From Acetobacter estunensis (GTDB lineage: Bacteria; Pseudomonadota; Alphaproteobacteria; Acetobacterales; Acetobacteraceae), in assembly GCF_019083805.1 (NCBI RefSeq), contig NZ_JAHRDV010000010.1:1-64000 (forward strand): DNA of 64,000 bases, given 5' to 3'. Made by a program: the position numbers and the translations under genes. How positions within the stretch are numbered: the stretch's first letter is position 1; each line of letters begins with the position of its first letter. Shown here in pieces: positions 1 through 8,397 of this stretch. Below the pieces are notes generated by a model. The model saw only the letters and a program-made list of their open reading frames with translations. It searched no databases and was not told the origin of the DNA.

Positions 1-5
1 ACGCC

Positions 6-2384
6 TCAGAACTCAGCCGACAAAGTGAAATGGTAGACACGGGGCAGACCTGCATACAGGGTCGAAGCCGCGCCGGATGTGCCACTTGGCGCACCGGTAT
101 AAACCGACGCCCAGTAGCGCTCGTTCGTAACATTGCTGACCCCAAAACGCGCGACCCATGGGAAACGAGCAACGTGGAAAGCGTAACGGGTTCCCAGTTC
201 CAGCGTCGTGTACGATCCAGTGTGGAGCGTATTGGTCACGTTGGCCGCACGGTTACCCATGTAATGGATGCCAGCATTAAACGCCCAACCTGATGCGAAG
301 GAGCCCAATGTTGCCGGCAAACGGTAATCCAGCAACAGACTGGCCTGCAACGGCGCGGCGCCGACAATCTCCTTGTTATTATAGGAAGCCGTTTTGCTAT
401 GAACCAATTCAGCATCTAACCAGGTCATCCCAGCAAGAACCGAAAGATTGGGCAGCACTTCACCCGAGATCTGGGCTTCTACACCATAATTACGTTGCGT
501 GCCGCCATAGGTATAAGTCTGACAGTTCGTGCCGCCAGCGCAAGAACCACTGGCCGCACTCACATACATCGCATACGGCGAAGTCATGCGGAATCCGGCG
601 ACGTTAAACTGCATTTTCTTATAACGCAGCTTATAGCCGACTTCATATTCTTCAGAGTGCGCAATCGGCAAGGCAATATTTGTATTGGTATAATATTGGC
701 TGTTCGGTGTAACCGGTCCCGCCTCAACCGAGCGTCCATAGGTGAAATAAATAGTCTGGTTCTCGGTCGGTTTATACATCAGGCTGGTCGTCGGGCTGAA
801 AGCCGCATTGGCCTGAAAGGTTTTCCTCATGGCGGTATTGGCATTCAACGCGCCGGACTGGTCGATCCAGCTCCAGGCGAGCGTTCCCATAATCGACCAA
901 TGCTTATTGATCGTCAGCGTATCGCCAACGATAAAAGACTGGCTGGTAATGCTGCTGGATTTATAACGCCCCTCATAATAAGGCTGCCTGCCATCAGTGG
1001 GCGCAGCGCCATACATGTTGTACGTTCCGAGACTTTGCGCAGGCGTAACACCTTTGACCGGATTATAATTCCCCATCATGTAGCCATTGGTGCCAATCAC
1101 CAGATCATGCCGGATCGGTCCGGTAAAAACACGGCCATTAAAATAAGCCATGTTACTGCCAACGCGAAAATCATCTGCGGTCGTGGTCGCTGTCGCTTTC
1201 GAGGAATAGAAACCGTTCGTTCCGCCCGCCGCCGTCAATGTATCACTGATACCAAAGGACTGTCGCATGGCGTCCTGGTAAAGACCACCGAGCGTAAAGC
1301 TCCAGTTATCGTTGATCTGATGCTTGATCTTGGCCAGAAACGTGTTGGTTTCCATATTATAGCCGCTCCAGCCGGGCGCCATCCGCCTACCCAGATCCGG
1401 CGCCTCAGGCAATTTTCCGCTAATACCGGTGGGGTTGGCAGCAGTGCCGGCCGGAATCCCAAAGCCCGGCGCCAGACCACGTGCAGCATAGGTATAATGG
1501 CTGGCATCGATTTCGATAACGGTCTTGTCGTCCAGATGGATATCGAAATCAGCGCTGACCATTTCACGCCGGATCGAACTGCCTGAAGCATAGCCCGTGC
1601 CGTCGGCGTGTAGCATGTTCAGGCGGTAACCGAACCAGCGATTATTGCCGATACGCCCCGAAATATCGCCATTCACGATGGGGGTGCCGATGGAATCCGC
1701 GCCGACCGAAAGCCGCTCGGTCCGCCGATCGGTCGGGCGCTTGAGCGTATATTCGAAGACGCCCGCCGGGTTTTCCGGTCCGTACATCGCCCCGGCCAAG
1801 CCGTTGAGCACCTGAAGATTATCAACCCATTCGGCCGGATAAGGAGTCGTGGAGACCACATTCAGCCCGTCCAGACGGGAATTGGCGATCACATCGGCCT
1901 CGAACCCACGGGATTGCGGACGCGAGGTATTGGGGTCTCCTCGAATCTCCAACTGTACCGAAGGAAGATACTGCGCCATATCGTTGACATTGCGGAGCTG
2001 CTGATTGACCACGACGTCATGCGGAACACCCATGACGGAATAAGGCGTGTTCAACGTATCCCGATTGCCCAACGGTCCGAGATAGACCGTCTTGTTCATA
2101 TATCTTGCGCTTGTACCGTCCGCGACATGAATGCCATGAACGATTACGGTCTCACCCTTGGACCCATCCAGAGTCCCGGCAATGGGAGCCGTGGTGGCCG
2201 TCGTCTTCGCCGCAGTCTGGGCAGCCGTCTTCTGTTTTGCGCCAACCGCCGCTTTGGCCGTCTTTACCGTGCTGTGTGTCGTGGTTTCAGCAGGAGCCTC
2301 CGCTGCGTGCACAGCGCTCCCGGCGACGCACCCACACACGAAAACTGCCCAACCCGAAATCGATTTCACGAAAACATTCCTCAT
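6..2384 (-). CDS. TonB-dependent siderophore receptor
   Basis: This outer-membrane beta-barrel receptor imports a ferric siderophore or similar ligand using TonB energy. An N-terminal signal peptide ends near AVHA and is followed by an unusual Ala/Thr/Lys-rich linker of about 40 residues. A plug domain follows (roughly residues 75-225, with the NPAG-type stretch GPENPAG), then a long barrel that ends in the usual C-terminal Phe. No STN signalling domain is visible, so transcriptional signalling through a sigma/anti-sigma pair is unlikely. I chose the ATG at 2384, just before the hydrophobic signal; an in-frame GTG at 2402 would add six residues. The gene lies 27 bases (9 with the GTG start) after the periplasmic binding protein gene and is almost certainly cotranscribed with it. 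The ligand cannot be read from sequence. Confidence 0.93.
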   Translation of the reverse strand: MRNVFVKSISGWAVFVCGCVAGSAVHAAEAPAETTTHSTVKTAKAAVGAKQKTAAQTAAKTTATTAPIAGTLDGSKGETVIVHGIHVADGTSARYMNKTVYLGPLGNRDTLNTPYSVMGVPHDVVVNQQLRNVNDMAQYLPSVQLEIRGDPNTSRPQSRGFEADVIANSRLDGLNVVSTTPYPAEWVDNLQVLNGLAGAMYGPENPAGVFEYTLKRPTDRRTERLSVGADSIGTPIVNGDISGRIGNNRWFGYRLNMLHADGTGYASGSSIRREMVSADFDIHLDDKTVIEIDASHYTYAARGLAPGFGIPAGTAANPTGISGKLPEAPDLGRRMAPGWSGYNMETNTFLAKIKHQINDNWSFTLGGLYQDAMRQSFGISDTLTAAGGTNGFYSSKATATTTADDFRVGSNMAYFNGRVFTGPIRHDLVIGTNGYMMGNYNPVKGVTPAQSLGTYNMYGAAPTDGRQPYYEGRYKSSSITSQSFIVGDTLTINKHWSIMGTLAWSWIDQSGALNANTAMRKTFQANAAFSPTTSLMYKPTENQTIYFTYGRSVEAGPVTPNSQYYTNTNIALPIAHSEEYEVGYKLRYKKMQFNVAGFRMTSPYAMYVSAASGSCAGGTNCQTYTYGGTQRNYGVEAQISGEVLPNLSVLAGMTWLDAELVHSKTASYNNKEIVGAAPLQASLLLDYRLPATLGSFASGWAFNAGIHYMGNRAANVTNTLHTGSYTTLELGTRYAFHVARFPWVARFGVSNVTNERYWASVYTGAPSGTSGAASTLYAGLPRVYHFTLSAEF

Positions 2385-2411
2385 ATTCCTGCATGCAGAC
2401 ACACTGTCGAC

Positions 2412-3470
2412 TCAGACAGGTCCGCGCCCCGAGAGCATCCGGTCGAGATCGGCATCCGAAAGATCCCGACTGACATAGTCATGATAAAACCGCTTCATCG
2501 CGTCTTTCATATCCGATGAAGCGAACAGGTCCGGATGCAGCACTCCCGCCGTCCAACGAACCTGAAGAAGAAATTCCGTGCCGTAGCGATCCCATGGGAA
2601 CATACCGACAGGATTCGCAACGACATGTCCGGATTTGACAGCCCGGAAGCTATCCCACCCCGTCGGCACATCTCCATTGGCATCGTGTCCCGGCAGAGCG
2701 ACACCACCCTGCACGATGATGATGTCCGGATCCCACGCCGCAATCTGTTCCGCTGTCACCGGACGCTTCACGCCCGAAACACCGGCCGCAGCATTCCGTC
2801 CACCTGCACTGTGGATCCACTGATCGACAATGGTGTGCCCCCCATCGACCTGAAGTGGCGCAATACTGGCCAGATGGAGGACGCGCGGTTTCCGATCCTC
2901 GCTTACGTTTCCAAGAATCTTTCCAATACGTGCAAGTTCCGCATCAAGCTCGCGGTGATACCGTGCCGCTCGCTCCCGGGCGATGGGATCATTCAGCGCA
3001 TCCGCCGTCAGCGTCAGGGAGCGCAACAGCCCGCCAACGTCCTGAAACGTCATATCCAGTACCGACAAACCAGCCTGCCGCAAGCCGGATGCCTGCGTCA
3101 GACCGGACGACACGAACGCCAGATCCACGCGATCCGCCAGCAGAGATTCGGGATCGACACCACCGGGACTGACATGGCGTGCCTTGGCCAATTCCGGCAC
3201 GAGATAAAACAGCCACGGCTGCTGTTGCGGCCGATCCACCGTTACAACAATGCGATCCGCAGCCCCCAACATCGCGAGAACTTCGTTATGAGCAAACCAG
3301 AGATCGGCAATCCGCTTGGGAGCGACAGGCACCGCCACAGCAGCGCCCGTCATGTCGTGGACGGTCCGTCGTTCCGTTTCGGCATGCGCCGACGGCATGG
3401 CCATAACCGCCACCGTGGCGACCGACAGCACAAGCCGTAACACTTCCGAAAGGACAGATCTGCGATTCAC
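2412..3470 (-). CDS. Iron-siderophore ABC transporter substrate-binding protein
   Basis: This periplasmic binding protein of the FecB/FhuD/BtuF type captures a ferric siderophore or related metal chelate. A Sec-type signal peptide ends at about residue 30 (SAHA). The mature start carries the family motif VPVAPKRIADL, and a DPDIIIVQG segment lies in the C-terminal lobe. Length (352 residues) fits the family. The start is GTG at 3470, preceded by a GGTGAG ribosome-binding site. It is the first gene of a leftward operon with the TonB receptor. The permease and ATPase are not in the window; they could lie beyond its left edge. The AT-rich dyad upstream suggests metal-responsive control. Confidence 0.9.
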   Translation of the reverse strand: MNRRSVLSEVLRLVLSVATVAVMAMPSAHAETERRTVHDMTGAAVAVPVAPKRIADLWFAHNEVLAMLGAADRIVVTVDRPQQQPWLFYLVPELAKARHVSPGGVDPESLLADRVDLAFVSSGLTQASGLRQAGLSVLDMTFQDVGGLLRSLTLTADALNDPIARERAARYHRELDAELARIGKILGNVSEDRKPRVLHLASIAPLQVDGGHTIVDQWIHSAGGRNAAAGVSGVKRPVTAEQIAAWDPDIIIVQGGVALPGHDANGDVPTGWDSFRAVKSGHVVANPVGMFPWDRYGTEFLLQVRWTAGVLHPDLFASSDMKDAMKRFYHDYVSRDLSDADLDRMLSGRGPV

Positions 3471-3479
3471 CGCTCACCC

Positions 3480-3503
3480 ATATATGTATATTTATTCATA
3501 TAT
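3480..3503. promoter_or_regulatory. AT-rich inverted repeat in the iron-uptake promoter
   Basis: A perfect 7-bp inverted repeat, ATATATG and CATATAT separated by 10 bases, lies 10 bases upstream of the GTG start of the binding-protein gene. On the minus strand a TTGCAA (3524-3529) and a TATATA (3499-3504) could be -35 and -10 boxes, though their 19-base spacing is long. The dyad would then overlap the -10 region, the position of a repressor site. It does not match the classical Fur box, so the regulator is unknown. Confidence 0.4.
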
Positions 3504-3647
3504 AGACTGCGCGATGGAGGGGTTTGCAACCCGTTCGAAACGGAAAATTACAAGCGTGGCTTCCCGGCAACAGACGATGTCAAGGCGGAATATTTCCCGG
3601 CAGCCATGCGGCGTTCATGCCTCAACGGCATAGGCGCCGCACAACCG

Positions 3648-4619
3648 TCAGCCACCCGTGCCGGGCGCCGCCGTCTGCGGGGTTACGGTCTTTTTCCCAT
3701 TCCCTTTCGACGTATCGGGAATAGGCTTCGCGTCCCGGCTGGAATAGCGGGTGATCATTTCTTCCACAGCGCCGGCCGCTTCACCGGCGGCCGCCATGGC
3801 GACATCGCCCCACATGCCGTCCAACTCATGCGCAGAGATGTCATGCAACTGAGTAGCGATCCCGACCTCATGCCCATCCTTGTCGGTCGCGCGCCAGTCG
3901 ATACGGATATGCTGCAAGGGATGACCGTGCGTGCCTTCCGGCCCATCCGTCAGTTTGACCGTGGTGGCTACAATGAAATCCGCATCCATCCGCGAACTCT
4001 GGATCGAATCCTTCATGCCACGGAAGGCCGCGACAAAAGCCTGCGCCAACGACACATCCCCATCCCCGGGTGCGCCCGTCACACCCTGAAACCAGATACG
4101 CGCGCCACGATGCTTGAGGCTGTGCGGGTCATCCTCCATGTCCTGCGCCATGATGCCGGTGAGCGTATTCGCCACCTGCCCCGCCCCGAAAATCGAGGCG
4201 GTATGGATGGCGTCCGGATTAGCGGCATTCCAGTCCGCCACCGGCACACCCGGTCCTTCCTGCGTGGCGCGGATCGTGCCCTTGGGGGTCATGACGGAAT
4301 ACAGCGGCACAATCACATCGCCACGGCGCTCCGTGTGCAGCCGCAACCACCAGTCTCCCGGGCGCACAGGCTGGGCAATGGCGGGCACCGACTGCTCCAG
4401 AAGCGCCTCCGTCACCTGCTGCGCCCACAGTTTCGACACGGCATCTCCGGATGCCTCATCTTTCGGCACCGGCACATCCAACCGCGAGGTGGCCGTGCGA
4501 TCGGTCAGATTCTGCGTCTCTTTCCCCGGATGGCTGAATGGGTGCGGAACACTGAGGCATCCTGAAAGCAGGCACATCGTCGAAAGGGAAAGGAGGATAG
4601 AGAACGACCGTTTCATCAA
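3648..4619 (-). CDS. Uncharacterised lipoprotein
   Basis: The protein begins with a lipoprotein signal peptide, and the lipobox LSGC places the lipidated Cys at about residue 21. The remaining 300 residues match no family I recognise. They contain a conserved-looking core (GDWWLRLHTERRGDVIVPLYSV, split by charged loops) and no membrane segment. The start ATG at 4619 overlaps the pgeF stop by four bases (ATGA), so it is translationally coupled and is the last gene of the lgt-midA-pgeF operon. Its position behind Lgt, which lipidates such proteins, and PgeF suggests an envelope role, but that is inference. Confidence 0.75.
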   Translation of the reverse strand: MMKRSFSILLSLSTMCLLSGCLSVPHPFSHPGKETQNLTDRTATSRLDVPVPKDEASGDAVSKLWAQQVTEALLEQSVPAIAQPVRPGDWWLRLHTERRGDVIVPLYSVMTPKGTIRATQEGPGVPVADWNAANPDAIHTASIFGAGQVANTLTGIMAQDMEDDPHSLKHRGARIWFQGVTGAPGDGDVSLAQAFVAAFRGMKDSIQSSRMDADFIVATTVKLTDGPEGTHGHPLQHIRIDWRATDKDGHEVGIATQLHDISAHELDGMWGDVAMAAAGEAAGAVEEMITRYSSRDAKPIPDTSKGNGKKTVTPQTAAPGTGG

Positions 4620-5416
4620 CGCGCAACAGCTCCGGTTCCAGCCGCGATCACCGAGATCTGGTGACCGATCGGACCACCGCCAGCGAGCGTGCGCCGTCGG
4701 TGGCTGAAAAAGCGCCGCTCGTCAGGTAGTGTGTCGATACCCATGGCCGCGGCCTGCCCCACTCCTGCGCGACGCAGCCGGTCCACGCAATACCCGGCCA
4801 GATCAAACTGCCAGTGTGACTCCCGCTCGCCGGGCAGAAAAAATGCCGCCGCCTGCGCATCCGAGACGAGTGCCGCCGCTCGCATATCCGCCCCCACCTC
4901 ATAGCTCGCCTGCGCGATACAGGGACCGACAACCGCGATGATCTCTTCGGGTGCCGCACCACAGGCCGCCATCGCGTCCAATGTGGCTTCCAGCACGCCA
5001 CCAACCGCACCCCGCCAACCCGCATGGGCCGCGCCAACCACACATCCATCACGAGAGGCAAACAGCACCGGACCGCAATCCGCTGTGATGACGCCAAGCG
5101 CTACGTCGTCCCGCGTCGTCACCATGGCGTCCGCGGCAGCACCTTCACCCGGCTTCCACGACTGTGTCACGGTCACAACACCATCGCCATGCACCTGCGT
5201 CACACCCAGAAGCGCCTCACCACCCAGTCCGAAAAAACCTGCCACACGCCGCCGGTTTTCAGTGATATGAACTGGATCGTCCCCCGACTTAGTAGAACAG
5301 TTCAGGCTGGCGTAAGGACCCTCCGACACACCGCCGATCCGGGTGAAGAACCCGTGCCGCACATGGGACAGATATGGGCTTTGCACGACCGATTCAGGCA
5401 CCAGGTCAGCACTCAT
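4616..5416 (-). CDS. pgeF: Peptidoglycan editing factor (laccase-domain protein)
   Basis: This member of the PgeF/YfiH multicopper-oxidase-like family keeps peptidoglycan precursors free of wrong amino acids. The three zinc/copper ligands are visible: His in TQVHGDG, Cys in ITADCGP and His in AAHAGWRG. The N-terminal GFFTRIGGVSEGPYASLN motif is also typical. The 266-residue length is normal. A much longer open frame extends upstream, but the ATG at 5416 overlaps the midA stop by four bases and gives the family-length protein, so I start there. Confidence 0.93.
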   Translation of the reverse strand: MSADLVPESVVQSPYLSHVRHGFFTRIGGVSEGPYASLNCSTKSGDDPVHITENRRRVAGFFGLGGEALLGVTQVHGDGVVTVTQSWKPGEGAAADAMVTTRDDVALGVITADCGPVLFASRDGCVVGAAHAGWRGAVGGVLEATLDAMAACGAAPEEIIAVVGPCIAQASYEVGADMRAAALVSDAQAAAFFLPGERESHWQFDLAGYCVDRLRRAGVGQAAAMGIDTLPDERRFFSHRRRTLAGGGPIGHQISVIAAGTGAVAR

Positions 5417-6444
5417 GTATCTTCTCCATGTTCTTGCAGGAAACCCGGCAACGGCGAGCCACGCGGCGAACGCACGCCCAGCACCTTGAACAGTCGCCCC
5501 ATGCGCTCCGGCCCGATCAACCGGTCCAATCCAGTGCGGACGGAACCCGCTTGCGCAGGTGCTACCTTGCATAACGCATCCGCACGCTGGATCGCGCCCA
5601 ACGCTATGAGGAACGCGCCCTGCTCCACCGGACCGTCGCATACAGCGCCAGCCTTCGCCGCCGCGCGCGCCATACCCGCGAAATCCACATGCGCCGTCAG
5701 ATCGGCCGTGCCCGGCTCCACCAGAGCGGAAACCGGCTGCCCCTGACGCAGCGCCTGAAGCGATTCGCCCACGCAGGAACGGGACGTGCCGTAATCGATC
5801 AGCAGGGCCGCGCCGGGTGCCTCAGACACACGGCGACCAAGCTCACGCATGAACGCCTGTCCTGCCGGGCATGTCTCGATCACCTCACCGGGTGCTGCGC
5901 CCCGCTCCGTCACGTCCAGCGGCACATCTGGACACGCCTGCAAAGCCCACTGTCCATCCTGCACATAGCGTTCCAGCCATCCGGTTTCCGTCCGCACGAA
6001 CTGACGGATCGGCAGGGCATCAAGAAACTCGTTACCTACGAGCAGTATCGGCCCTTCCGGCACATCGCCCAGCGCATCATGCCACTGCACCTGAACAGCG
6101 AATTGCGCCAAGGCCTGTTCTTGTGCCCTCCGCAACCGTGGCGATGTTTCCACAAGATGCACCGACAGCCGGGCCAGACGCGAAGGCGCGATCCGCGTCA
6201 GCACACGCAGCATGTCCGCCATCAGCGTGCCGCGTCCCGGCCCGACTTCCACCAGCCGCACGTCCGGGCCAAGAGTGTCCATGACCACCGCGCACCACGC
6301 GCCGAGCAGTTCCCCAAAAATCTGTGAAACCTCGGGAGCCGTCACAAAGTCCGCGAACGGATCGCGGGTCGCGTAATAGAGAGCATTGGCCCGCCCCATG
6401 AAGACGTCCAGCCGCTCTCCACAGTCCGGTCCCGCGCTGCTCAT
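5413..6444 (-). CDS. SAM-dependent methyltransferase of the MidA/NDUFAF7 family
   Basis: This DUF185 (MidA) protein is a class I methyltransferase; mitochondrial NDUFAF7 methylates a complex I subunit, while the bacterial target is not settled. The N-terminal DPFADFVTAPEVSQIFGEL motif is diagnostic, and the SAM-binding loop VEVGPGRGTLMADML follows at about residue 80. VGNEFLDALP corresponds to the family's post-domain motif. I chose the ATG at 6444 because it overlaps the lgt stop by four bases; this removes 15 residues from the longest frame. It is the second gene of the lgt operon. Confidence 0.92.
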   Translation of the reverse strand: MSSAGPDCGERLDVFMGRANALYYATRDPFADFVTAPEVSQIFGELLGAWCAVVMDTLGPDVRLVEVGPGRGTLMADMLRVLTRIAPSRLARLSVHLVETSPRLRRAQEQALAQFAVQVQWHDALGDVPEGPILLVGNEFLDALPIRQFVRTETGWLERYVQDGQWALQACPDVPLDVTERGAAPGEVIETCPAGQAFMRELGRRVSEAPGAALLIDYGTSRSCVGESLQALRQGQPVSALVEPGTADLTAHVDFAGMARAAAKAGAVCDGPVEQGAFLIALGAIQRADALCKVAPAQAGSVRTGLDRLIGPERMGRLFKVLGVRSPRGSPLPGFLQEHGEDT

Positions 6445-7268
6445 TCCGCGTTCGCAATGCCAGCGTAGGGCTTGTGCTTCATGGCCCATGTCATCAGACC
6501 AATACCCGCCAGAATCATGGGAATACTCAAGATCTGGCCCATCGTCACGCCGAAGGGGAAATACCCGAGGAAAGCATCCGGCTCACGAAAGCATTCGCAG
6601 AAAATACGCGCGCAGCCATAACCCGCCAGAAACAGACCCGCGAGAAAACCCGGATGCTCACGCAGCGATTTCCGCCGTGCTGCCGTAAACAGCACAAGGA
6701 ACAGCAGCAGCCCTTCCGTCAGCGCCTCATAAATTTGCGATGGATGGCGTGGGATCCCGTCCGTGCCGGGAAAGATCATCGCCCAAGGCAGCGACGGGTC
6801 AGCATAGCGGCCCCACAATTCTCCGTTGATGAAGTTGGCCAGCCGCCCGAACCCCAACCCGATCGGCACGCATACCGTCACCCGATCCGAGAAGGCCAGA
6901 AAATTCAGCCCGAAGCGCTGGGTAAATAGGAACAACGCAAGGATCACTCCCAACGCCCCACCATGGAAGGACATGCCGCCCTGCCAGACCTCGAAAATAT
7001 GCAAGGGATGGGTGAGGAAAAACTCCGGCTGATAGAACAGAACATAGCCGGTGCGGCCGCCCAGCACGACGCCCAGCGTCACCCAGACGAGGAAATCGTC
7101 TGCCATCTCGCGGGTCGCGGCCCGCGGTGCCCATGTCACCAGCGTCTTGAGAAGCTGGATACCGAGCACGATGCCCGCAATATAGGCCAGCGCGTACCAG
7201 CGGATCGCAAGCGGTCCGAAATGGATCAGCACCGGATCGAACTGCGGAAACATGAGAACAGGCAGCAT
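6441..7268 (-). CDS. lgt: Prolipoprotein diacylglyceryl transferase
   Basis: Lgt is the inner-membrane enzyme that moves diacylglyceryl from phosphatidylglycerol to the lipobox Cys of prolipoproteins. Signature segments are the MSFHGGALG loop with its essential His, and GRLANFINGELWGR with the conserved Arg and Asn-Gly. Several transmembrane helices span the 275 residues. It leads an operon in which each later gene overlaps the previous one by four bases. An internal ATG five residues in (MFPQFDP) is an alternative start. It sits 29 bases downstream of hldD. Confidence 0.96.
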   Translation of the reverse strand: MLPVLMFPQFDPVLIHFGPLAIRWYALAYIAGIVLGIQLLKTLVTWAPRAATREMADDFLVWVTLGVVLGGRTGYVLFYQPEFFLTHPLHIFEVWQGGMSFHGGALGVILALFLFTQRFGLNFLAFSDRVTVCVPIGLGFGRLANFINGELWGRYADPSLPWAMIFPGTDGIPRHPSQIYEALTEGLLLFLVLFTAARRKSLREHPGFLAGLFLAGYGCARIFCECFREPDAFLGYFPFGVTMGQILSIPMILAGIGLMTWAMKHKPYAGIANAE

Positions 7269-7297
7269 AAAGGTCCTTCCTGAAACGGAACCGGCCG

Positions 7298-8278
7298 TCA
7301 GATGTAGGGATCGGCCTTGGAGAGATGGTCGCGCACATATTGCGTGACGCCCCCCTCCAAAGACGTGAATGGCGCGTCATACCCCACGGCCCGCAACCGC
7401 GTCATGTCGGCCTGCGTGAAGGACTGATACTGCCCCCGCAGACTCTCGGGCATGTCGATGAACTCCACCACACGGGCCACACCCACCGCGTCGCACACCG
7501 CATGGGCAAGGTCGAGATAGCTCCGCGCCACCCCCGTGCCGCAGTTGAACAGCCCACTCACATGCGGATGATCGAACAACCAGAGCATGACATCCACCAC
7601 GTCTCCCACCCAGATGAAGTCCCGCTTCTGCTGACCGTCTGCAATCGCAGGGCAGTCGGAGCGGAACAGACGTGCGGGGCGGCCTGCGCTTACCTCGTCG
7701 TATTTCACCTTCACGACGGAGATCATGCTGCCCTTGTGGTATTCGTTCGGGCCATAAACGTTGAAAAACTTCAGACCGCACCACTGCGGCGGACGGTCCT
7801 CGCCGCGCACAAGCCGTGCCTTCACATGCAGGTCGAACACCTGTTTGGACCAACCGTAAAGGTTGAGCGGCTCGAGCGTTTCCAGTCGCGCCGGATCATC
7901 AGAGAACAGTTCGGGTCGGTCGGCGGCGCCATAGGTCGCGGCGGACGACGCATAGAAAAAACGCACCTGCCGTTCCGTGCACCACACCCACAGCTTTTCC
8001 GAGAGGGCCACGTTGGTGTTCCACACCAGATCCCCATCGCGCGCCGTGGTGGCGCTGATCGCGCCAAGATGAAAGACCGCCTCGACCGCGATATCGCTGT
8101 CGAACAGAGCGTCGAGATCCTCCGGCGCCACCAGCCGCGCGGGCGCATGACGGCGCAGGTTGCGCCATTTATCCCCATTGCGCAGACGATCGACCACGAT
8201 CACCTCATGGCCCCGCGCATGAAGGGCCGCGACGAGACACGACCCGATGAATCCGGCCCCGCCGGTGACGATGATCAT
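7298..8278 (-). CDS. hldD: ADP-L-glycero-D-manno-heptose 6-epimerase
   Basis: HldD epimerises the ADP-heptose used to build the LPS inner core. It is a short-chain dehydrogenase-fold epimerase with the NAD(P)-binding loop TGGAGFIG at residues 5-12, a YASSAATYG segment and the catalytic LYGWSKQ (YxxxK) motif. The FNVYGPNEYHKGSMIS stretch is typical of HldD rather than GalE. I start at the ATG at 8278, preceded by an AGGA ribosome-binding site, which gives 326 residues; a longer frame to 8338 lacks support. It is divergent from dnaB and followed closely by lgt. Confidence 0.95.
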   Translation of the reverse strand: MIIVTGGAGFIGSCLVAALHARGHEVIVVDRLRNGDKWRNLRRHAPARLVAPEDLDALFDSDIAVEAVFHLGAISATTARDGDLVWNTNVALSEKLWVWCTERQVRFFYASSAATYGAADRPELFSDDPARLETLEPLNLYGWSKQVFDLHVKARLVRGEDRPPQWCGLKFFNVYGPNEYHKGSMISVVKVKYDEVSAGRPARLFRSDCPAIADGQQKRDFIWVGDVVDVMLWLFDHPHVSGLFNCGTGVARSYLDLAHAVCDAVGVARVVEFIDMPESLRGQYQSFTQADMTRLRAVGYDAPFTSLEGGVTQYVRDHLSKADPYI

Positions 8279-8397
8279 GTGTCCTGCCTTACAGGCAAGC
8301 GCAGGGGGGCGACAAGGAAGGCGAAAGCGATGCGACAAAGGTTCATGGACGCATCAGCACTGTCCCATGCCCCCGCCTCGGTGATACACAGGCTTCC

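Noticed and set aside
495..1586. 363-codon plus-strand frame opposite the TonB receptor
   Set aside because: It is antisense to a clear receptor gene, is rich in Arg/His/Ile as expected of a shadow frame and has no recognisable motif.
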